From: Candidatus Gastranaerophilales bacterium
Lineage (GTDB): Bacteria; Cyanobacteriota; Vampirovibrionia; Gastranaerophilales; Gastranaerophilaceae
Assembly: GCA_944324475.1 (NCBI GenBank)
Contig: CALUWK010000004.1
Span: forward strand, 25,899-89,898
Reading direction: 5' to 3'
DNA: 64,000 bases
Part shown: positions 17,947-28,665 of the stretch, one piece after another
How positions within the stretch are numbered: the stretch's first letter is position 1
Layout of the letters: every line of letters starts with the position of its first letter
Made by a program: the position numbers and the translations under genes
The notes under the pieces: model-generated
The model's input: the letters and a program-made list of their open reading frames with translations, nothing else
What the model was told of the DNA's origin: nothing
The model's database searches: none

Positions 17947-20289
17947 ATGCAGTATAGAAAAATTGCCATAAAAGAAAAACAATTAATAAAAAGCTCAACA
18001 AAAGATTCTCTTTTGGATGAGCTTTTAGCTTTGAAAAATATAACTTCATCCACAGATATAAAAATTTTTTTAAACCCTTCAAGAGATTATTTTATTTCTC
18101 CTTATGCTTTTTCAGATATGAAAAAAGTAAAAGATAGAATATTGGCTGCTATTGAAAAAAAGCAAAAAATTCTTGTTTGGGGTGATTTTGACTGTGATGG
18201 AGTTACATCTTCTTCAATTTTATATAAAGCGCTTACGGAGCTTGGTGCTGATGTTATTGTTTTTATACCGGATAGGTTGTTGCATGGGCATGGATTAAAT
18301 TCAAAAGAATTAATAAAATTCATTTCAAAAGAAAAAGTTAAATTGGTTATTACGGTTGATTGCGGAATTTCAAATATAAGCGAAGTAAATCTTTTAAAGG
18401 GTTTGGGCGTAGATGTTATTATAACGGATCACCATGCAGCGGATGGAAAAATTCCTGAGGCTTATGCAATTATTAATCCTCAAGTAAATAATTCTATTAA
18501 AGAAGATGTACCAATTAAGGACATAATTTCTTTAAGTTATAATTCGGGAGCCGCGATAGCATATAAACTTGCAGTTGCTTTATTGGAAGAAAATAAAAAT
18601 GATGATTTAAAAGATGAGTTATTAATAATTTCTGCTTGTGGAATAGTAGCAGATGTTGTTCCTTTAGTTGGAGAAAATCGTTCAATAGTTGCAGTTGCAC
18701 TGGAGCTTTTAAATCAAAAAAAGGAAAAATCTCAAAAAGCAATTTATAGGCTTTTATCAAAGAATTGCAAGGATAAAATTACAAGTTATGATATAGCTTT
18801 CATTTTGGCTCCAAGAATTAATGCGGTAGGAAGGCTTGCAAATGCTTCTTTGTCTTTTGAATTTTTGACAACAGAAGATGACAATAAACTTGATGTTATA
18901 ATCGAAAAACTTGAAAATTATAATAAAATAAGACAGGGAAAATGCCAAGAAACTTATGATGATATAATTTCTTATTTGAGTAAAAATAAAGATGAACTTA
19001 ATAATCCGGCTATTATTTTAATTAATGAAAATTGGCACATAGGTGTGATTGGAATAGCGGCTTCTAAAGTTGTTGAAGAATTTAATAAACCTTGTTTTTT
19101 GATGACGGTGGATGAAAATAATTTTGCAAGGTGTTCAATAAGAAGTAATGATTCAATTAATGTTTACAATATTATTAAACAAAATGAAGACTTATTTTTA
19201 GGATTTGGTGGTCACAAGCTTGCAGGCGGATTCAGTTTTGATTTGAATAAAGTTTCATTTGATAAGGTTAAAAACTCTATTTTGGAGTCAATAAAAAATG
19301 AAACGGAAGAAATCAAAGCGGAGAATGTTTTGTTTGCAGATGTTGAACTTAAGCCCGAAGATGTTGAAATAAATATCTTTGATACAATAAATAAATTAGA
19401 ACCTTTTGGTGAAGGAAATGAAGCTCCTTTGTTTGCGATGTTTGATGTAATTTTAAAAGAACAAAAAACAATGGGAAAAGAGGGTAATCATTTAAGTTTA
19501 ACTATTGAAAAAGATAGTAAAAAATTCAGGTGTGTAAAATGGGGTGAAGGTTTTGTTGAAATTCCTGTTGGAAGTAGGTGTGATATTGCCTTTTTTCCTC
19601 GTCTTAATACTTTTAATGGTGAAACTACTGTTCAATTTGAGATTTGTGACATCTTTTTTGAAGGTTTAAGAAAAGAAAAGAAATTTTTAAAAATTTTTGA
19701 TCATAGAAAAAAGACTGGAATTTTAGATTCAGTTTTGGATTATGTTAAAAAGGATGCATTTGATATTGGTATTTGGGTGAAAAATCCGGAAATGAAGGAA
19801 AAGCTTGTATCAATAAAAGATAGATTTATTGAAAATTTTTCTTATCATAAAGGGTTAATGTTTTTTGATTATCCATCTTCAAAAGAAGAATTTTTTGAGA
19901 TTATATCAAATGTTAAACCAGAAAAAGTACATTTTATGAATTTAATAATTGATGAAAATCTTGAAAATTACATCAAAAAATTGAATGGCATGATAAAATA
20001 TTGCGCAAATAAATTATCAGGGAAAGTTGAAATTCAAAGATTGTCTCAAGCTCTTACAGTAAGTGAGAATTTTGTTCGATTGGCACTTGAGATATTAGAG
20101 GATATAGGTTCAATTAAAATTTTGAATACAGATAAAATTGAATATATAAAATCTTTTAACTATAAAGAATTTAAGAATAATTCTTTATTTGAATTGTTGG
20201 AAGATGAGTTTGGTTCAATTCTTGAATTTAAAAAATCTCTTTTAAATTGCGAAATAAAAGAAATTGAGGAATTAATAATAGAAAATTGA
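17947..20289 (+). CDS. recJ: Single-stranded-DNA-specific exonuclease RecJ, long form
   Basis: 780 aa, 5'-3' ssDNA exonuclease for repair and recombination. The DHH domain shows VWGDFDCDGVTSS (about 77-89), TVDCGISN and ITDHHAADG. The DHHA1 domain has IGVIGIAASKVVEEF and GFGGHKLAGGFSF (about 420). An OB domain follows (KFRCVKWGEG...). The extra C-terminal ~190 residues match the kind of C-terminal domain seen in long RecJ of Gram-positive bacteria. Starts 11 nt after the BI-1-like gene. Confidence 0.95.
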   Translation: MQYRKIAIKEKQLIKSSTKDSLLDELLALKNITSSTDIKIFLNPSRDYFISPYAFSDMKKVKDRILAAIEKKQKILVWGDFDCDGVTSSSILYKALTELGADVIVFIPDRLLHGHGLNSKELIKFISKEKVKLVITVDCGISNISEVNLLKGLGVDVIITDHHAADGKIPEAYAIINPQVNNSIKEDVPIKDIISLSYNSGAAIAYKLAVALLEENKNDDLKDELLIISACGIVADVVPLVGENRSIVAVALELLNQKKEKSQKAIYRLLSKNCKDKITSYDIAFILAPRINAVGRLANASLSFEFLTTEDDNKLDVIIEKLENYNKIRQGKCQETYDDIISYLSKNKDELNNPAIILINENWHIGVIGIAASKVVEEFNKPCFLMTVDENNFARCSIRSNDSINVYNIIKQNEDLFLGFGGHKLAGGFSFDLNKVSFDKVKNSILESIKNETEEIKAENVLFADVELKPEDVEINIFDTINKLEPFGEGNEAPLFAMFDVILKEQKTMGKEGNHLSLTIEKDSKKFRCVKWGEGFVEIPVGSRCDIAFFPRLNTFNGETTVQFEICDIFFEGLRKEKKFLKIFDHRKKTGILDSVLDYVKKDAFDIGIWVKNPEMKEKLVSIKDRFIENFSYHKGLMFFDYPSSKEEFFEIISNVKPEKVHFMNLIIDENLENYIKKLNGMIKYCANKLSGKVEIQRLSQALTVSENFVRLALEILEDIGSIKILNTDKIEYIKSFNYKEFKNNSLFELLEDEFGSILEFKKSLLNCEIKEIEELIIEN

Positions 20290-20375
20290 AATGTTTGATG
20301 TAAAATTTTGTAATAATTAGGCGGGCATGTAATTATATGCTATAAATATAATATATGTAGGGAGTTGTAGTTGAA

Positions 20376-20660
20376 ATGCCTGAAGAAATTCAAGAAAATG
20401 CAGTGGATTTTAAAAATATTTTGAAAGTTGCAAATGTAGAAGTAACATTGTGCGCTGAGCTTGGCAGAACTAAACTTTCTTTAAAAGATATAATTGAATA
20501 TGACAAAGGTTCAATAATAACTCTGGATAAAATGGAAGATGAGGCAATAGATATTTTTGTAAATGATATTTTAATTGCAAAGGGAAAAATTGTAGCAATA
20601 GAAGACTCTTATGGAATAAAAATAGTTGAAATAATTGAAAATAAAGAGTTAAAAGTGTAA
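20376..20660 (+). CDS. fliN: FliN/SpoA-domain flagellar motor switch-like protein
   Basis: 94 aa consisting almost wholly of one SpoA (FliN/SctQ C-terminal) domain: VEVTLCAELGRTKLSLKDI, then YDKGSIITLDK, then DIFVNDILIAKGKIVAIEDSYGIKI. In flagella FliN forms the C-ring base and binds CheY/FliH. No other flagellar structural gene is adjacent, so its machine must be encoded elsewhere; csrA/fliW at 44 kb support flagella in this organism. Ribosome site AGGGAG. A ThiF-like gene starts 2 nt after its stop. Confidence 0.85.
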   Translation: MPEEIQENAVDFKNILKVANVEVTLCAELGRTKLSLKDIIEYDKGSIITLDKMEDEAIDIFVNDILIAKGKIVAIEDSYGIKIVEIIENKELKV

Positions 20661-20662
20661 AA

Positions 20663-21397
20663 ATGATAAATATTTTAAGATATGAAAAGAATATGCAAAA
20701 AGATGGCATAACACAAGAAGCTCAAGAGAAGCTGTTTAATTCCAGAGTGCTTGTTATGGGAGCTGGAGGACTTGGTTCAGGTGTTATTATGAATCTTGCT
20801 GCACTTGGTGTTGGTCAGATAAAAATAATTGATGGTGATATAGTTGAAGAAACAAATTTAAACAGGCAAATCATTCACAAATATAAAAATATAGGCAGAG
20901 CAAAGGTTATATCTGCTAAAGATTGGGTGCATGAATTTAATCCTGATATTAAAGTTGAACTTGATAAAATCCGAATAAATGAATTGAATTATTTTAATAT
21001 TATTCAGGGTTATGATATAATTATCGATTGTTTTGATTCTTATGAAGCAAAGTATATGTTAAATGAGATTGCCGTCCGTCATAAAAAAGTTTTGATTCAT
21101 GGAGCGATACAGGGTTTTAGGGGTCAGATTACTACAATTGTTTCTCCTAAAACAGGATGTCTTTCTTGTGTAATGCAAAAACCTAGAGTTTTTAAAGAGG
21201 AGAATTATGCTTCAATTTCTCCTGTAGTTAATACAATATCTTCTCTGCAAGCTCTTGAAGCTATGAAGGTTATAACGGGTGAGGGCGAACCTCTTTTAAA
21301 TAAAATTATGATATTTGACGGGCTAAAGTCGGAGTTTAAAATTTTGAATTATGCGAAAAATATTGCTTGTGAAGAATGTAGTTTGAGTGAGATTTAG
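20663..21397 (+). CDS. HesA/MoeB/ThiF-family adenylyltransferase
   Basis: 244 aa E1-like enzyme that adenylates the C-terminal Gly of a sulfur-carrier protein (MoaD/ThiS type). It has the nucleotide loop VMGAGGLGSGVIMNL (about 30-44), the signature GDIVEETNLNRQ, and two zinc CxxC pairs (GCLSC at about 166 and ACEEC at about 236). No carrier-protein gene is nearby, so molybdopterin versus thiamine role is undecided. Follows fliN by 2 nt. Confidence 0.85.
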   Translation: MINILRYEKNMQKDGITQEAQEKLFNSRVLVMGAGGLGSGVIMNLAALGVGQIKIIDGDIVEETNLNRQIIHKYKNIGRAKVISAKDWVHEFNPDIKVELDKIRINELNYFNIIQGYDIIIDCFDSYEAKYMLNEIAVRHKKVLIHGAIQGFRGQITTIVSPKTGCLSCVMQKPRVFKEENYASISPVVNTISSLQALEAMKVITGEGEPLLNKIMIFDGLKSEFKILNYAKNIACEECSLSEI

Positions 21398-21398
21398 T

Positions 21399-22157
21399 AT
21401 GGAAGAATTAAAGTTAAAATATATAAGAATATTGATTGGTTTTATTGTTTTGTTGTCGTTATCCTCTATAACAATAAAAAGCCATGTTAAAAATATAACG
21501 AAAGCTAAACAAGCAGCTAAAGAAATTCAAGAATTAAATATGGAAACTCAAAAAATTGCAGAGCAAGCAATTCAAGAAACTAATCCAGAAATAAAACAGG
21601 TTAGAATTGCTCAAGAACCAGTGACTGAACCCGAATTGCAAGAAGAAATTTACTCACAAGAAGGCACAGCGCAGTTAAATAATGAATTTGAAAAAGAAGG
21701 TCTTAGAAAAATGGGTGAAGGTGATTATGATAATGCAATTTTATATTTTGAAGAAGCTTTTGAAAAAAGTAATACTGAAGATAAAAAAAGAGTTGCCAAT
21801 TATCTTGTTCAATGTTACGAGCAAAAAGGCGAAATGTCAGGTATAATAAGTGTTTATGATAGATTGTTGCTACATATACAAGATGATAATGAAAAGATTG
21901 TTATAAATAATAAACTTGCTTCTTGTTTTATGAAAATGGGCAATAAAGAACAAGCGTTAAAATATTATGAAGATATTTATGCAATAGATAGTTCTAAAGA
22001 AAACTTTATTTTTATTGGTGATATATTAATTGAGCTTAATGATAAAGACAAATTGTTAGCATACGTTCAAGACCATTTGATGAGATATCCTCAAGATGAA
22101 GAATTTTTAAAGAAGTATATAGATTTTATTAATCCTGATGAAAATAGTCAAGAATAA
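21399..22157 (+). CDS. Membrane-anchored TPR protein
   Basis: 252 aa. An N-terminal hydrophobic helix (about 9-25) is followed by a basic/Gln-rich linker. From about residue 100 there are TPR-like helix pairs: MGEGDYDNAILYFEEAF, YLVQCYEQKGEMSGII and LASCFMKMGNKEQALKYYEDI. It likely scaffolds a complex at the outer face of the inner membrane. I take the ATG at 21399, with GAGTGAG upstream, rather than the GTG at 21387. The 3' end overlaps the convergent wecB by 29 nt. Confidence 0.8.
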   Translation: MEELKLKYIRILIGFIVLLSLSSITIKSHVKNITKAKQAAKEIQELNMETQKIAEQAIQETNPEIKQVRIAQEPVTEPELQEEIYSQEGTAQLNNEFEKEGLRKMGEGDYDNAILYFEEAFEKSNTEDKKRVANYLVQCYEQKGEMSGIISVYDRLLLHIQDDNEKIVINNKLASCFMKMGNKEQALKYYEDIYAIDSSKENFIFIGDILIELNDKDKLLAYVQDHLMRYPQDEEFLKKYIDFINPDENSQE

Positions 22158-23244
22158 TTTTTTCTATATATTCACAGGCATGACCATCACCATATGGGTT
22201 AATTGCTTTTGACATTTTTTGGTATTTTTCTTTATTATCCAAAAGTTCTTGAACAGAATTTATAATCTTTTTCTTGTTTGTTCCGACGAGTTCAACTCCG
22301 CCATATTCAATCGCTTCGGGACGTTCAGTTTCTTCTCTTAAAACAAGCACGGGTTTACCTAAGGCTGGTGCTTCTTCTTGTATACCACCAGAATCAGTTA
22401 AAATTATGTGCGATTTTTTCATCAGGGTACAAAATGGTGCATAATCCAAAGGTTCAATTAATTTAATTCTTTCTGTGTCTTTAAGTATAGGTATAACAGT
22501 GTTTCTTACGTTTGGATTTAAGTGCATTGGGTAGACTATTTCTATGTCTTTATTTTTTTTAATTAATTCTTTTATGGCTAAGCAGATGTTTTCAAGGGGC
22601 TTGCCAAAATTTTCACGTCTGTGCGAAGTTAAAAGAACTGTTTTTAAGTTGTTATTTAATCCTATAAAATCAAGATTAACGGGTTTATTATTAACAACAT
22701 AAAAAAGAGCATCAATTACGGTATTTCCTGTTTTATAATACCCTTTTCTTATCCCTGAATTTATTATATTTTGAACAGCTTTATCTGTAGGGCAAAACAT
22801 TAAGTCTGAAACTGAATCAACCAAAACCCTGTTTATTTCTTCTGGAAAAGGATAATTTTTATCAAATGTTCTTAAACCCGCTTCAATGTGGCCTATTTTT
22901 GTTCTGGAATAAAAAGCACTTAAAGCACTCAGACTTGCTGTTGTAGTATCTCCGTGAACAAGTACAAGATCAAAATTTTCTTTTTCAAATATTTCTTTTG
23001 TTTTTAATAAAATATCGGAAGATAATTCCCATAAATTTTGATTTGGTTTCATTAAGTTTAAGTCAAAATCAGGTTTAATTTCAAAAAGTTCAAGTACGCT
23101 ATCAAGCATTTGTCTATGTTGAGCTGTTACTATTGTATAAACTTTAAAAAAAATGTTTTCTTTTAATTTTTTTACCAAAGGACACATCTTAATTGCTTCG
23201 GGACGTGTTCCAAAAATGAGAGCTATTTTGATTTTTTTATCCAT
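22129..23244 (-). CDS. wecB: UDP-N-acetylglucosamine 2-epimerase (non-hydrolysing)
   Basis: 371 aa. It interconverts UDP-GlcNAc and UDP-ManNAc for surface polysaccharide. Family motifs: FGTRPEAIKMCPLV at the N-terminus, VHGDTTTASLSALSAFY (about 95-111), IGHIEAGLRTFDKNYPFPEE, LTSHRRENFGKP, and LTDSGGIQEEAPALGKPVLV. The downstream minus-strand neighbour ends 39 nt upstream of its start and encodes a glycosyltransferase, consistent with a surface-glycan role. Confidence 0.95.
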   Translation of the reverse strand: MDKKIKIALIFGTRPEAIKMCPLVKKLKENIFFKVYTIVTAQHRQMLDSVLELFEIKPDFDLNLMKPNQNLWELSSDILLKTKEIFEKENFDLVLVHGDTTTASLSALSAFYSRTKIGHIEAGLRTFDKNYPFPEEINRVLVDSVSDLMFCPTDKAVQNIINSGIRKGYYKTGNTVIDALFYVVNNKPVNLDFIGLNNNLKTVLLTSHRRENFGKPLENICLAIKELIKKNKDIEIVYPMHLNPNVRNTVIPILKDTERIKLIEPLDYAPFCTLMKKSHIILTDSGGIQEEAPALGKPVLVLREETERPEAIEYGGVELVGTNKKKIINSVQELLDNKEKYQKMSKAINPYGDGHACEYIEKIILDYFHQD

Positions 23245-23283
23245 AACGCTTTAATTTTACATAAAGAAGCATTTTTAATCAAT

Positions 23284-24495
23284 CTATTTTATGTTGAATC
23301 TTGAGTAGAAAAATTTTATGAGCGATTCTATATTTTTAACTCCTCTGACATGTATAATAGCCGGATTTTTACCGTATAGAAAATCATGGTAGCTTATTTG
23401 GTAGTTTTCTTGAGTGGCAAGGTCAATCCATAGATTTTCATGGAATTTTGATTCGTTATAATCAGGAATATTTTTTTCATAGTAGGGGATATAGCTTGTT
23501 AATATATTAACAAAGTTTCTTCTTCCGTTGTATTTTAGGTAATTTTTTCTTGGAGAATAGTTTTTTTGATTTGTAATTACTTTATGAATGCTATCCGCAA
23601 GAGCTTGAGGACTAAAGTCTGCTAATTCTCCCGAGTTTCCAAAGAAAATGGGATGGTTTCCTCTTGCATATTTATTATGGTCTTTAAAAACTACAACAGG
23701 AGTGTTACAGCTCATTGCTTCATTTATAGAGCGATTTTTGCCTTCAATTAATGATGTAAGTACACAACATTTTGCACTGCTATAATATTTCGGAAGTTCT
23801 TTATATTGAACAAATGGTATTATTTTTAAGTAATTTTTATCTTTTAAAATATTTTTTACGGTTTTTATTTCATTAAGATAATCACTTCTTATATCAGAAA
23901 AATCTTCTTTTTTAGATATAACACCCATAATCCAAACAGCATTTAAAATTTTATTGTATTTTTTTTCATATTCAAGAAGTGCATTAGCAAGTATTGGAAT
24001 ATTCTTTATTTTGGCAGGTGTTGAAACACAAAGTACATCAATTTCTCTTGGTGTATAAAAAGAGGGGGCTATTATGTATTCATTTGTGAAATCCGCATCT
24101 TGCAAGGGAACAAAAATTATGTCTTTTTTGTTTTGGTATTTGTTTTTATGGTAATTTTCTCTTTCTTTATTTTCATAGCAGGAAAAATATATATCTGCCC
24201 TGTCGCACCAGGAATAACTTGACCACATGGTATATGCTCCTGCAAAAAAGATTTTTTTAATATCAGGGAAAAGTTTCAGTAAATATTCTGTTCCCTGGGA
24301 GAAAAAAACTCCTTTAGTTATTTTATTTTCATAATTTAGCGGAGGAATCGGAATTATAAAATCTATTTTTTCGTGTAAATTGGTCTCATCCTCCATAAAT
24401 TCACCCGTATAAGCGTCAATATCATCCCAAATTTGTTCTATGGGTTTATTGATGTTTGGGTTTAAAAAATATTCTCTTGGGTATTTACCTTTCAT
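23284..24495 (-). CDS. GT-B glycosyltransferase (GT4-like)
   Basis: 403 aa. The C-terminal half carries the nucleotide-sugar site of GT4-type enzymes: [18 protein letters not shown], then [19 protein letters not shown], then TPVVVF (E-x7-E pattern). The N-terminal half is divergent, with '[18 protein letters not shown]'. No membrane helix. Sugar and acceptor unknown. It is divergent from gyrA, with the gyrA promoter between them. Confidence 0.75.
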   Translation of the reverse strand: MKGKYPREYFLNPNINKPIEQIWDDIDAYTGEFMEDETNLHEKIDFIIPIPPLNYENKITKGVFFSQGTEYLLKLFPDIKKIFFAGAYTMWSSYSWCDRADIYFSCYENKERENYHKNKYQNKKDIIFVPLQDADFTNEYIIAPSFYTPREIDVLCVSTPAKIKNIPILANALLEYEKKYNKILNAVWIMGVISKKEDFSDIRSDYLNEIKTVKNILKDKNYLKIIPFVQYKELPKYYSSAKCCVLTSLIEGKNRSINEAMSCNTPVVVFKDHNKYARGNHPIFFGNSGELADFSPQALADSIHKVITNQKNYSPRKNYLKYNGRRNFVNILTSYIPYYEKNIPDYNESKFHENLWIDLATQENYQISYHDFLYGKNPAIIHVRGVKNIESLIKFFYSRFNIK

Positions 24496-24553
24496 AAATT
24501 TATAATATCAGATTTTGCGGCATTGTTTATTTTTTTCCTTATAAATAATCCTT

Positions 24554-24582
24554 TTGCTTTACTTTTGCCTTTATTGTATAAT
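24554..24582 (+). promoter_or_regulatory. Predicted gyrA promoter
   Basis: -35 TTGCTT (24554-24559), 17-nt spacer, perfect -10 TATAAT (24577-24582), 34 nt before the TTG start. Its position also argues against the longer upstream ORF start at 24523. Confidence 0.6.
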
Positions 24583-24615
24583 ATACCTATAAGACTAGTT
24601 GAGAAGGAGTTTATT

Positions 24616-27183
24616 TTGTCCCAAACTAACCTATTTGATGAAGGAAAAGTCGTTCCCGTTAATATTCGTGAAGAAATGAAACGCTGCTATATAGATTATG
24701 CTATGAGCGTTATTGTAGGACGTGCTTTGCCTGATGTTCGTGATGGCTTAAAGCCTGTTCATAGACGTATTTTATTTGCTATGAATGAATTGGGTATGAC
24801 GCCCGATAAACCTTTTAAAAAATGCGCTCGTATTGTCGGTGAAGTTTTGGGTAAATATCATCCCCACGGCGATAGCTCCGTATATGAAGCACTTGTTCGT
24901 ATGGCACAGGATTTTTCAACAAGATATTTAACAGTCGATGGACATGGTAATTTTGGTTCAGTAGATGGCGACGGTGCTGCTGCAATGCGTTATACAGAAG
25001 CAAGAATGCACAAAATTACAACAGCTATGCTTGCTGATATTGATTGCGAGACGGTTAATTTTGTTCCGAATTTTGACGGTTCATTAGAAGAACCATCAGT
25101 TTTGCCTACGAGATTACCTATGCTTTTATTGAACGGAACATCGGGTATTGCAGTTGGTATGGCAACAAATATCCCTCCTCACAATTTAGATGAAGTAGTG
25201 GATGGCACAATAGCCTTGATTGATAATCCTAATATTACAACCGAAGGTTTAATGCAATATATTAAAGGGCCGGATTTTCCGACTGCTGCAACAATTGTTG
25301 GAACATCTGAGATTAAAAAAGCCTATGAAACAGGTAGGGGTTCAATTAAGATGCGTGCCGTTTCATCAATTGAAGAACTTCAAGGTGGCGCAGGACGCCA
25401 AGGAAGAAGTGCTATTGTTGTTACTGAAATCCCATATCAAGTCAATAAAGCTGAATTAATTAGAAAAATCGCTGAACTTGTTAAAGATGAAAAAATAAAA
25501 GGCATTTCCGATTTACGTGATGAATCTGATAGAGATGGTATGAGAATAGTAATTGAGCTAAAAAGGGACGCTAAACCCGATGTAGTTCGAAATAATTTAT
25601 ATAAACAAACCGCCTTATCTACAAGTTTTGGTTTTAATATGGTGGCGCTTGTCGGTCAACAGCCTCGTTTATTGAATTTATATGAAGTTTTATCAGAATT
25701 TGTTGAACACAGGGTTGATGTTATTACGCGTCGTACAATGTTTTTCTTGAAAAAAGCGAAAGCAAGGGCTCATATATTAGAAGGCTTAATGATTGCTTTG
25801 AATTCATTAGATGAAGTAATTGAATTAATTAAGAAATCTCCAAATACGGAATCTGCAAGAAGCGGTTTAATTAATCGTTTTGGCTTGGATGTGGAACAAG
25901 CTAACGCGATTTTAGAAATGCAATTAAGACGTTTAACAGGTTTGGAACAAGATAAAATAAGAGCAGAACATGCTGATTTATTAAAGAAAATTGAAGAATA
26001 TGAAGAACTTTTATCTTCAAGAGAAAAGATTTTGACTTTGATTAAAACAGAATTATTGGAAGATAAAGAAAAATACGGTGATGAAAGAAAAACTCAAATC
26101 GTACCCGAGGAAGGTGAGGTTACGGTCGAGGATTTAACTCCAAATACTCAAATGGCGGTATTTATCACTCGTCAAGGATATATTAAAAGAATTTCGCTAG
26201 ACACTTTTGTTCGCCAAAATCGTGCTACAAGAGGAAAAGGTGGAATGAAGACTAAAGAAGATGATGATGTTGCTCATTTCTTTACTGCTATGATGCACGA
26301 TAAAGTTCTATTTTTCTCATCCAAGGGACTTGTATATTCTTTAAATGTTTATGATTTTCCGGAAGGTTCAAGGCAATCAAAAGGATTACCCATTATAAAT
26401 GTTCTTCCTATTGAACAGGATGAGACAATTACTGCAATAGTTCCTGTTAGCGAGTTTAAAGAAGATCTGAATTTGATAATGCTTACTAAAAAAGGATACA
26501 TTAAAAGAATTTCATTGGATAACTTTAAATCTATAAGAAGAAACGGTTTAATTGCAATAGGTTTGGAAGAAAATGATACATTAAACTGGGTAAAATTGGC
26601 TTATGGTAATGATGAAATTATAATCGGAACTTCCTGCGGAATGGCGATTCGTTTTTCTATAGAAGATTTAAGACCACTGGGACGTTCTGCTCGTGGTGTA
26701 AATTCAATGAAATTGCGTTCTTCGGATGAAATCATCGGTTGCGATGTTGTACCTAAAGATTATGACGCTGATTTATTAGTGATAACTTCAGATGGTTTTG
26801 GCAAACGTTCAAAAATTTCAGAATTTAGAACACAAAACAGGGGTGGAATAGGACTTATTGCAACTAAGTTTAAATCTTCCGCTTCAAGATTAGTTGATTT
26901 ATCTATAGTAAAAGAAACCGATGAAATTATGGTAGTAACTGCAAATGGAGTTGTTACTCGTGTGAGTGCCTCGGATATTTCTCGTCAAGGAAGACCGGCA
27001 ACAGGTGTTAGGGTTCAGACGCTTGATGGAAATGATTATGTTGTTTCTGTTAATAAGATAGTTGATCCTGATGAGGATGAGACAAATAACAAGGAGGCAC
27101 TTGTGAAAGCTGCCAAGGAAGAAATAAATTCAAATATTGAGCAGGGAAATATTTTTGAAAGTTCGACTGATAATATTGAATAG
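24616..27183 (+). CDS. gyrA: DNA gyrase subunit A
   Basis: 855 aa. Breaks and reseals the gate DNA segment in negative supercoiling. I use the TTG at 24616 because GAAGGAG lies 6 nt before it. The conserved start [26 protein letters not shown] follows. Quinolone region [14 protein letters not shown] has the usual Ser and a Glu in place of the common Asp. The catalytic Tyr is in [11 protein letters not shown]. The C-terminal six-bladed domain begins about residue 510, with box [11 protein letters not shown] in blade 1, a form reminiscent of cyanobacterial GyrA. That box makes GyrA more likely than ParC. Confidence 0.93.
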   Translation: MSQTNLFDEGKVVPVNIREEMKRCYIDYAMSVIVGRALPDVRDGLKPVHRRILFAMNELGMTPDKPFKKCARIVGEVLGKYHPHGDSSVYEALVRMAQDFSTRYLTVDGHGNFGSVDGDGAAAMRYTEARMHKITTAMLADIDCETVNFVPNFDGSLEEPSVLPTRLPMLLLNGTSGIAVGMATNIPPHNLDEVVDGTIALIDNPNITTEGLMQYIKGPDFPTAATIVGTSEIKKAYETGRGSIKMRAVSSIEELQGGAGRQGRSAIVVTEIPYQVNKAELIRKIAELVKDEKIKGISDLRDESDRDGMRIVIELKRDAKPDVVRNNLYKQTALSTSFGFNMVALVGQQPRLLNLYEVLSEFVEHRVDVITRRTMFFLKKAKARAHILEGLMIALNSLDEVIELIKKSPNTESARSGLINRFGLDVEQANAILEMQLRRLTGLEQDKIRAEHADLLKKIEEYEELLSSREKILTLIKTELLEDKEKYGDERKTQIVPEEGEVTVEDLTPNTQMAVFITRQGYIKRISLDTFVRQNRATRGKGGMKTKEDDDVAHFFTAMMHDKVLFFSSKGLVYSLNVYDFPEGSRQSKGLPIINVLPIEQDETITAIVPVSEFKEDLNLIMLTKKGYIKRISLDNFKSIRRNGLIAIGLEENDTLNWVKLAYGNDEIIIGTSCGMAIRFSIEDLRPLGRSARGVNSMKLRSSDEIIGCDVVPKDYDADLLVITSDGFGKRSKISEFRTQNRGGIGLIATKFKSSASRLVDLSIVKETDEIMVVTANGVVTRVSASDISRQGRPATGVRVQTLDGNDYVVSVNKIVDPDEDETNNKEALVKAAKEEINSNIEQGNIFESSTDNIE

Positions 27184-27185
27184 TA

Positions 27186-27221
27186 AAAAATTAAAGGGTA
27201 AAATCTTACCCTTTAATTTTT
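27186..27221. terminator. Bidirectional intrinsic terminator (gyrA / thymidylate-kinase-like)
   Basis: A perfect 16-bp stem AAAAATTAAAGGGTAA / TTACCCTTTAATTTTT with a 4-nt loop begins 3 nt after the gyrA stop. The arms end in T-runs on both strands, so it can serve both convergent transcripts; it overlaps the end of the kinase gene. Confidence 0.85.
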
Positions 27222-27875
27222 AGAATTTAATAGAGTATCAATTTTATTTTTTATAAGTTGGTGAATTTCTTCTTTTGATTTTGTTCCGTCGATTTCAATA
27301 AAATTATATTCTTTTTCAAGTTTTTTATATTCATCAAGACATCTTTTTTGATATATTTCAAAACTGTTATAAATGTCTGTTGAAAGTCCTATATCTCTTC
27401 CTGATTCAAAGTAATCAAGAGCACCATTTTTTGCAATTAGTCTTTTAATTAAGGTTTGTGTGGGGACATTTAAGTAAAAAACTAAATCAGGTTGCGGAGC
27501 AAAACTATAGAGATTTTTAACCCATTTTATATCATGTCCTCTGACTGAATCTCTTACGTATGCCGTATAGATATATCTATCCATAAGAACAACAAAACCT
27601 GCTTTAAGAGCCGGTATGATTTCATTTTCGAGTCTATCAGTGTAATCAGCTGCATATAAAAGTGAAAAAGTTGTTGTATTTAAAAGGTTTTTTTCTTTTG
27701 CTTCATTTATAATGCCTGAAATAAGTCTTGAGGTTTTCCATTCTGAAACTGTACAACCGTAACATTTGTCTTTGATGTAATCAGATAGCATATTGACTTG
27801 TGTTGATTTGCCTGAACCGTCTGTTCCTTCGATTACAATTAAGAGTCCTTCATATCCGTGGTTTTTATTGTTCAT
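27213..27875 (-). CDS. Thymidylate-kinase-like protein, copy 2
   Basis: 220 aa P-loop kinase of the thymidylate kinase superfamily. P-loop IEGTDGSGKSTQVN at 15-28 and MDRYIYTAYVRD (DRY motif) at about 99-110. The TREPGGT motif that normally follows the first helix in Tmk is absent; EWKTSRLISGII stands there. Substrate therefore uncertain. It overlaps its paralogue by 11 nt and shares the same modified motifs, so the pair arose by duplication and probably acts together. Confidence 0.75.
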   Translation of the reverse strand: MNNKNHGYEGLLIVIEGTDGSGKSTQVNMLSDYIKDKCYGCTVSEWKTSRLISGIINEAKEKNLLNTTTFSLLYAADYTDRLENEIIPALKAGFVVLMDRYIYTAYVRDSVRGHDIKWVKNLYSFAPQPDLVFYLNVPTQTLIKRLIAKNGALDYFESGRDIGLSTDIYNSFEIYQKRCLDEYKKLEKEYNFIEIDGTKSKEEIHQLIKNKIDTLLNSKN

Positions 27876-28557
27876 AGATACCCTCTAAAACTATTTTGTT
27901 TTCTTTTAAAAGTTCAACAACTTTTTGTCGAATAAATTTTTGTTTTTCATGAATACTTGCCATAGCGTCAATTTTAATTAACCCAAATTCATCAATCATG
28001 CTTTTGTATTGTTCTACAATTCTGTTTTGAAAAATTACATAACTCTTATAAGGATTATTTGATAATTTCATATCCATGCCTGCTTCATAAAATTTTGGTT
28101 GACGATTGGAGCAGATTCTATCCAAGCTATCCTTTGGCGAAACATCAAAATAAAACGTCATATCGGGTTTTATTGCAAAACCGTACATATTTCTAACCCA
28201 TTTGGGGTCAACTTCTCTTGCGACATCTCTAGCAAAAGCAGTATAAACGTACCTATCCGCTAAAACTATAAATCCTGCTTTAAGGGCCGGTTTTATTGTT
28301 CGCTCAAGCCTATCTGCAAAGTCAACTGCATGTAAAAGCGAAAAAGTTCTTCCTGAAAGCAGATTTTTCTTTTTTGCTTTTTTTGTAGTGTTTGAAATAA
28401 GTTCGGATGAATTCCATTGAGTTAAAATAACATCGGCTCCTTTTGATTTTAGCCAACTATAAAGTAATTCAATTTGGGTTGATTTTCCTGAACCGTCAAT
28501 TCCTTCTACACAAATTAGCACGCCAGAATAGGTATGTTTTTTTGAAAATCTTAACAT
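27865..28557 (-). CDS. Thymidylate-kinase-like protein, copy 1
   Basis: 230 aa. P-loop VEGIDGSGKSTQIE at 17-30, QWNSSELISNT in place of TREPGGT, RTFSLLHAVDFADRLE, and the DRY motif LADRYVYTAFARD. Closely parallels copy 2 along its whole length (TFSLLYAADYTDRLE there). First gene of the pair. One of the two could be the organism's true dTMP kinase, but the missing motif makes another nucleotide or non-nucleotide phosphate acceptor possible. Confidence 0.75.
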   Translation of the reverse strand: MLRFSKKHTYSGVLICVEGIDGSGKSTQIELLYSWLKSKGADVILTQWNSSELISNTTKKAKKKNLLSGRTFSLLHAVDFADRLERTIKPALKAGFIVLADRYVYTAFARDVAREVDPKWVRNMYGFAIKPDMTFYFDVSPKDSLDRICSNRQPKFYEAGMDMKLSNNPYKSYVIFQNRIVEQYKSMIDEFGLIKIDAMASIHEKQKFIRQKVVELLKENKIVLEGIYEQ

Positions 28558-28665
28558 TTCTTACCTTGTTTTTTTAATTGTTCGATACTAATATTAATAA
28601 TAGATTAGATTGTAAAAAATGTAAATCGAACTAAGTATAAAAGTGTTTTTAGCAGAGGAATTTAA

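Noticed and set aside
24523..24615. Upstream extension of gyrA with a hydrophobic N-terminus
   Set aside because: It would start before the promoter (-10 at 24577-24582) and the good ribosome site. The conserved GyrA start follows the TTG at 24616.
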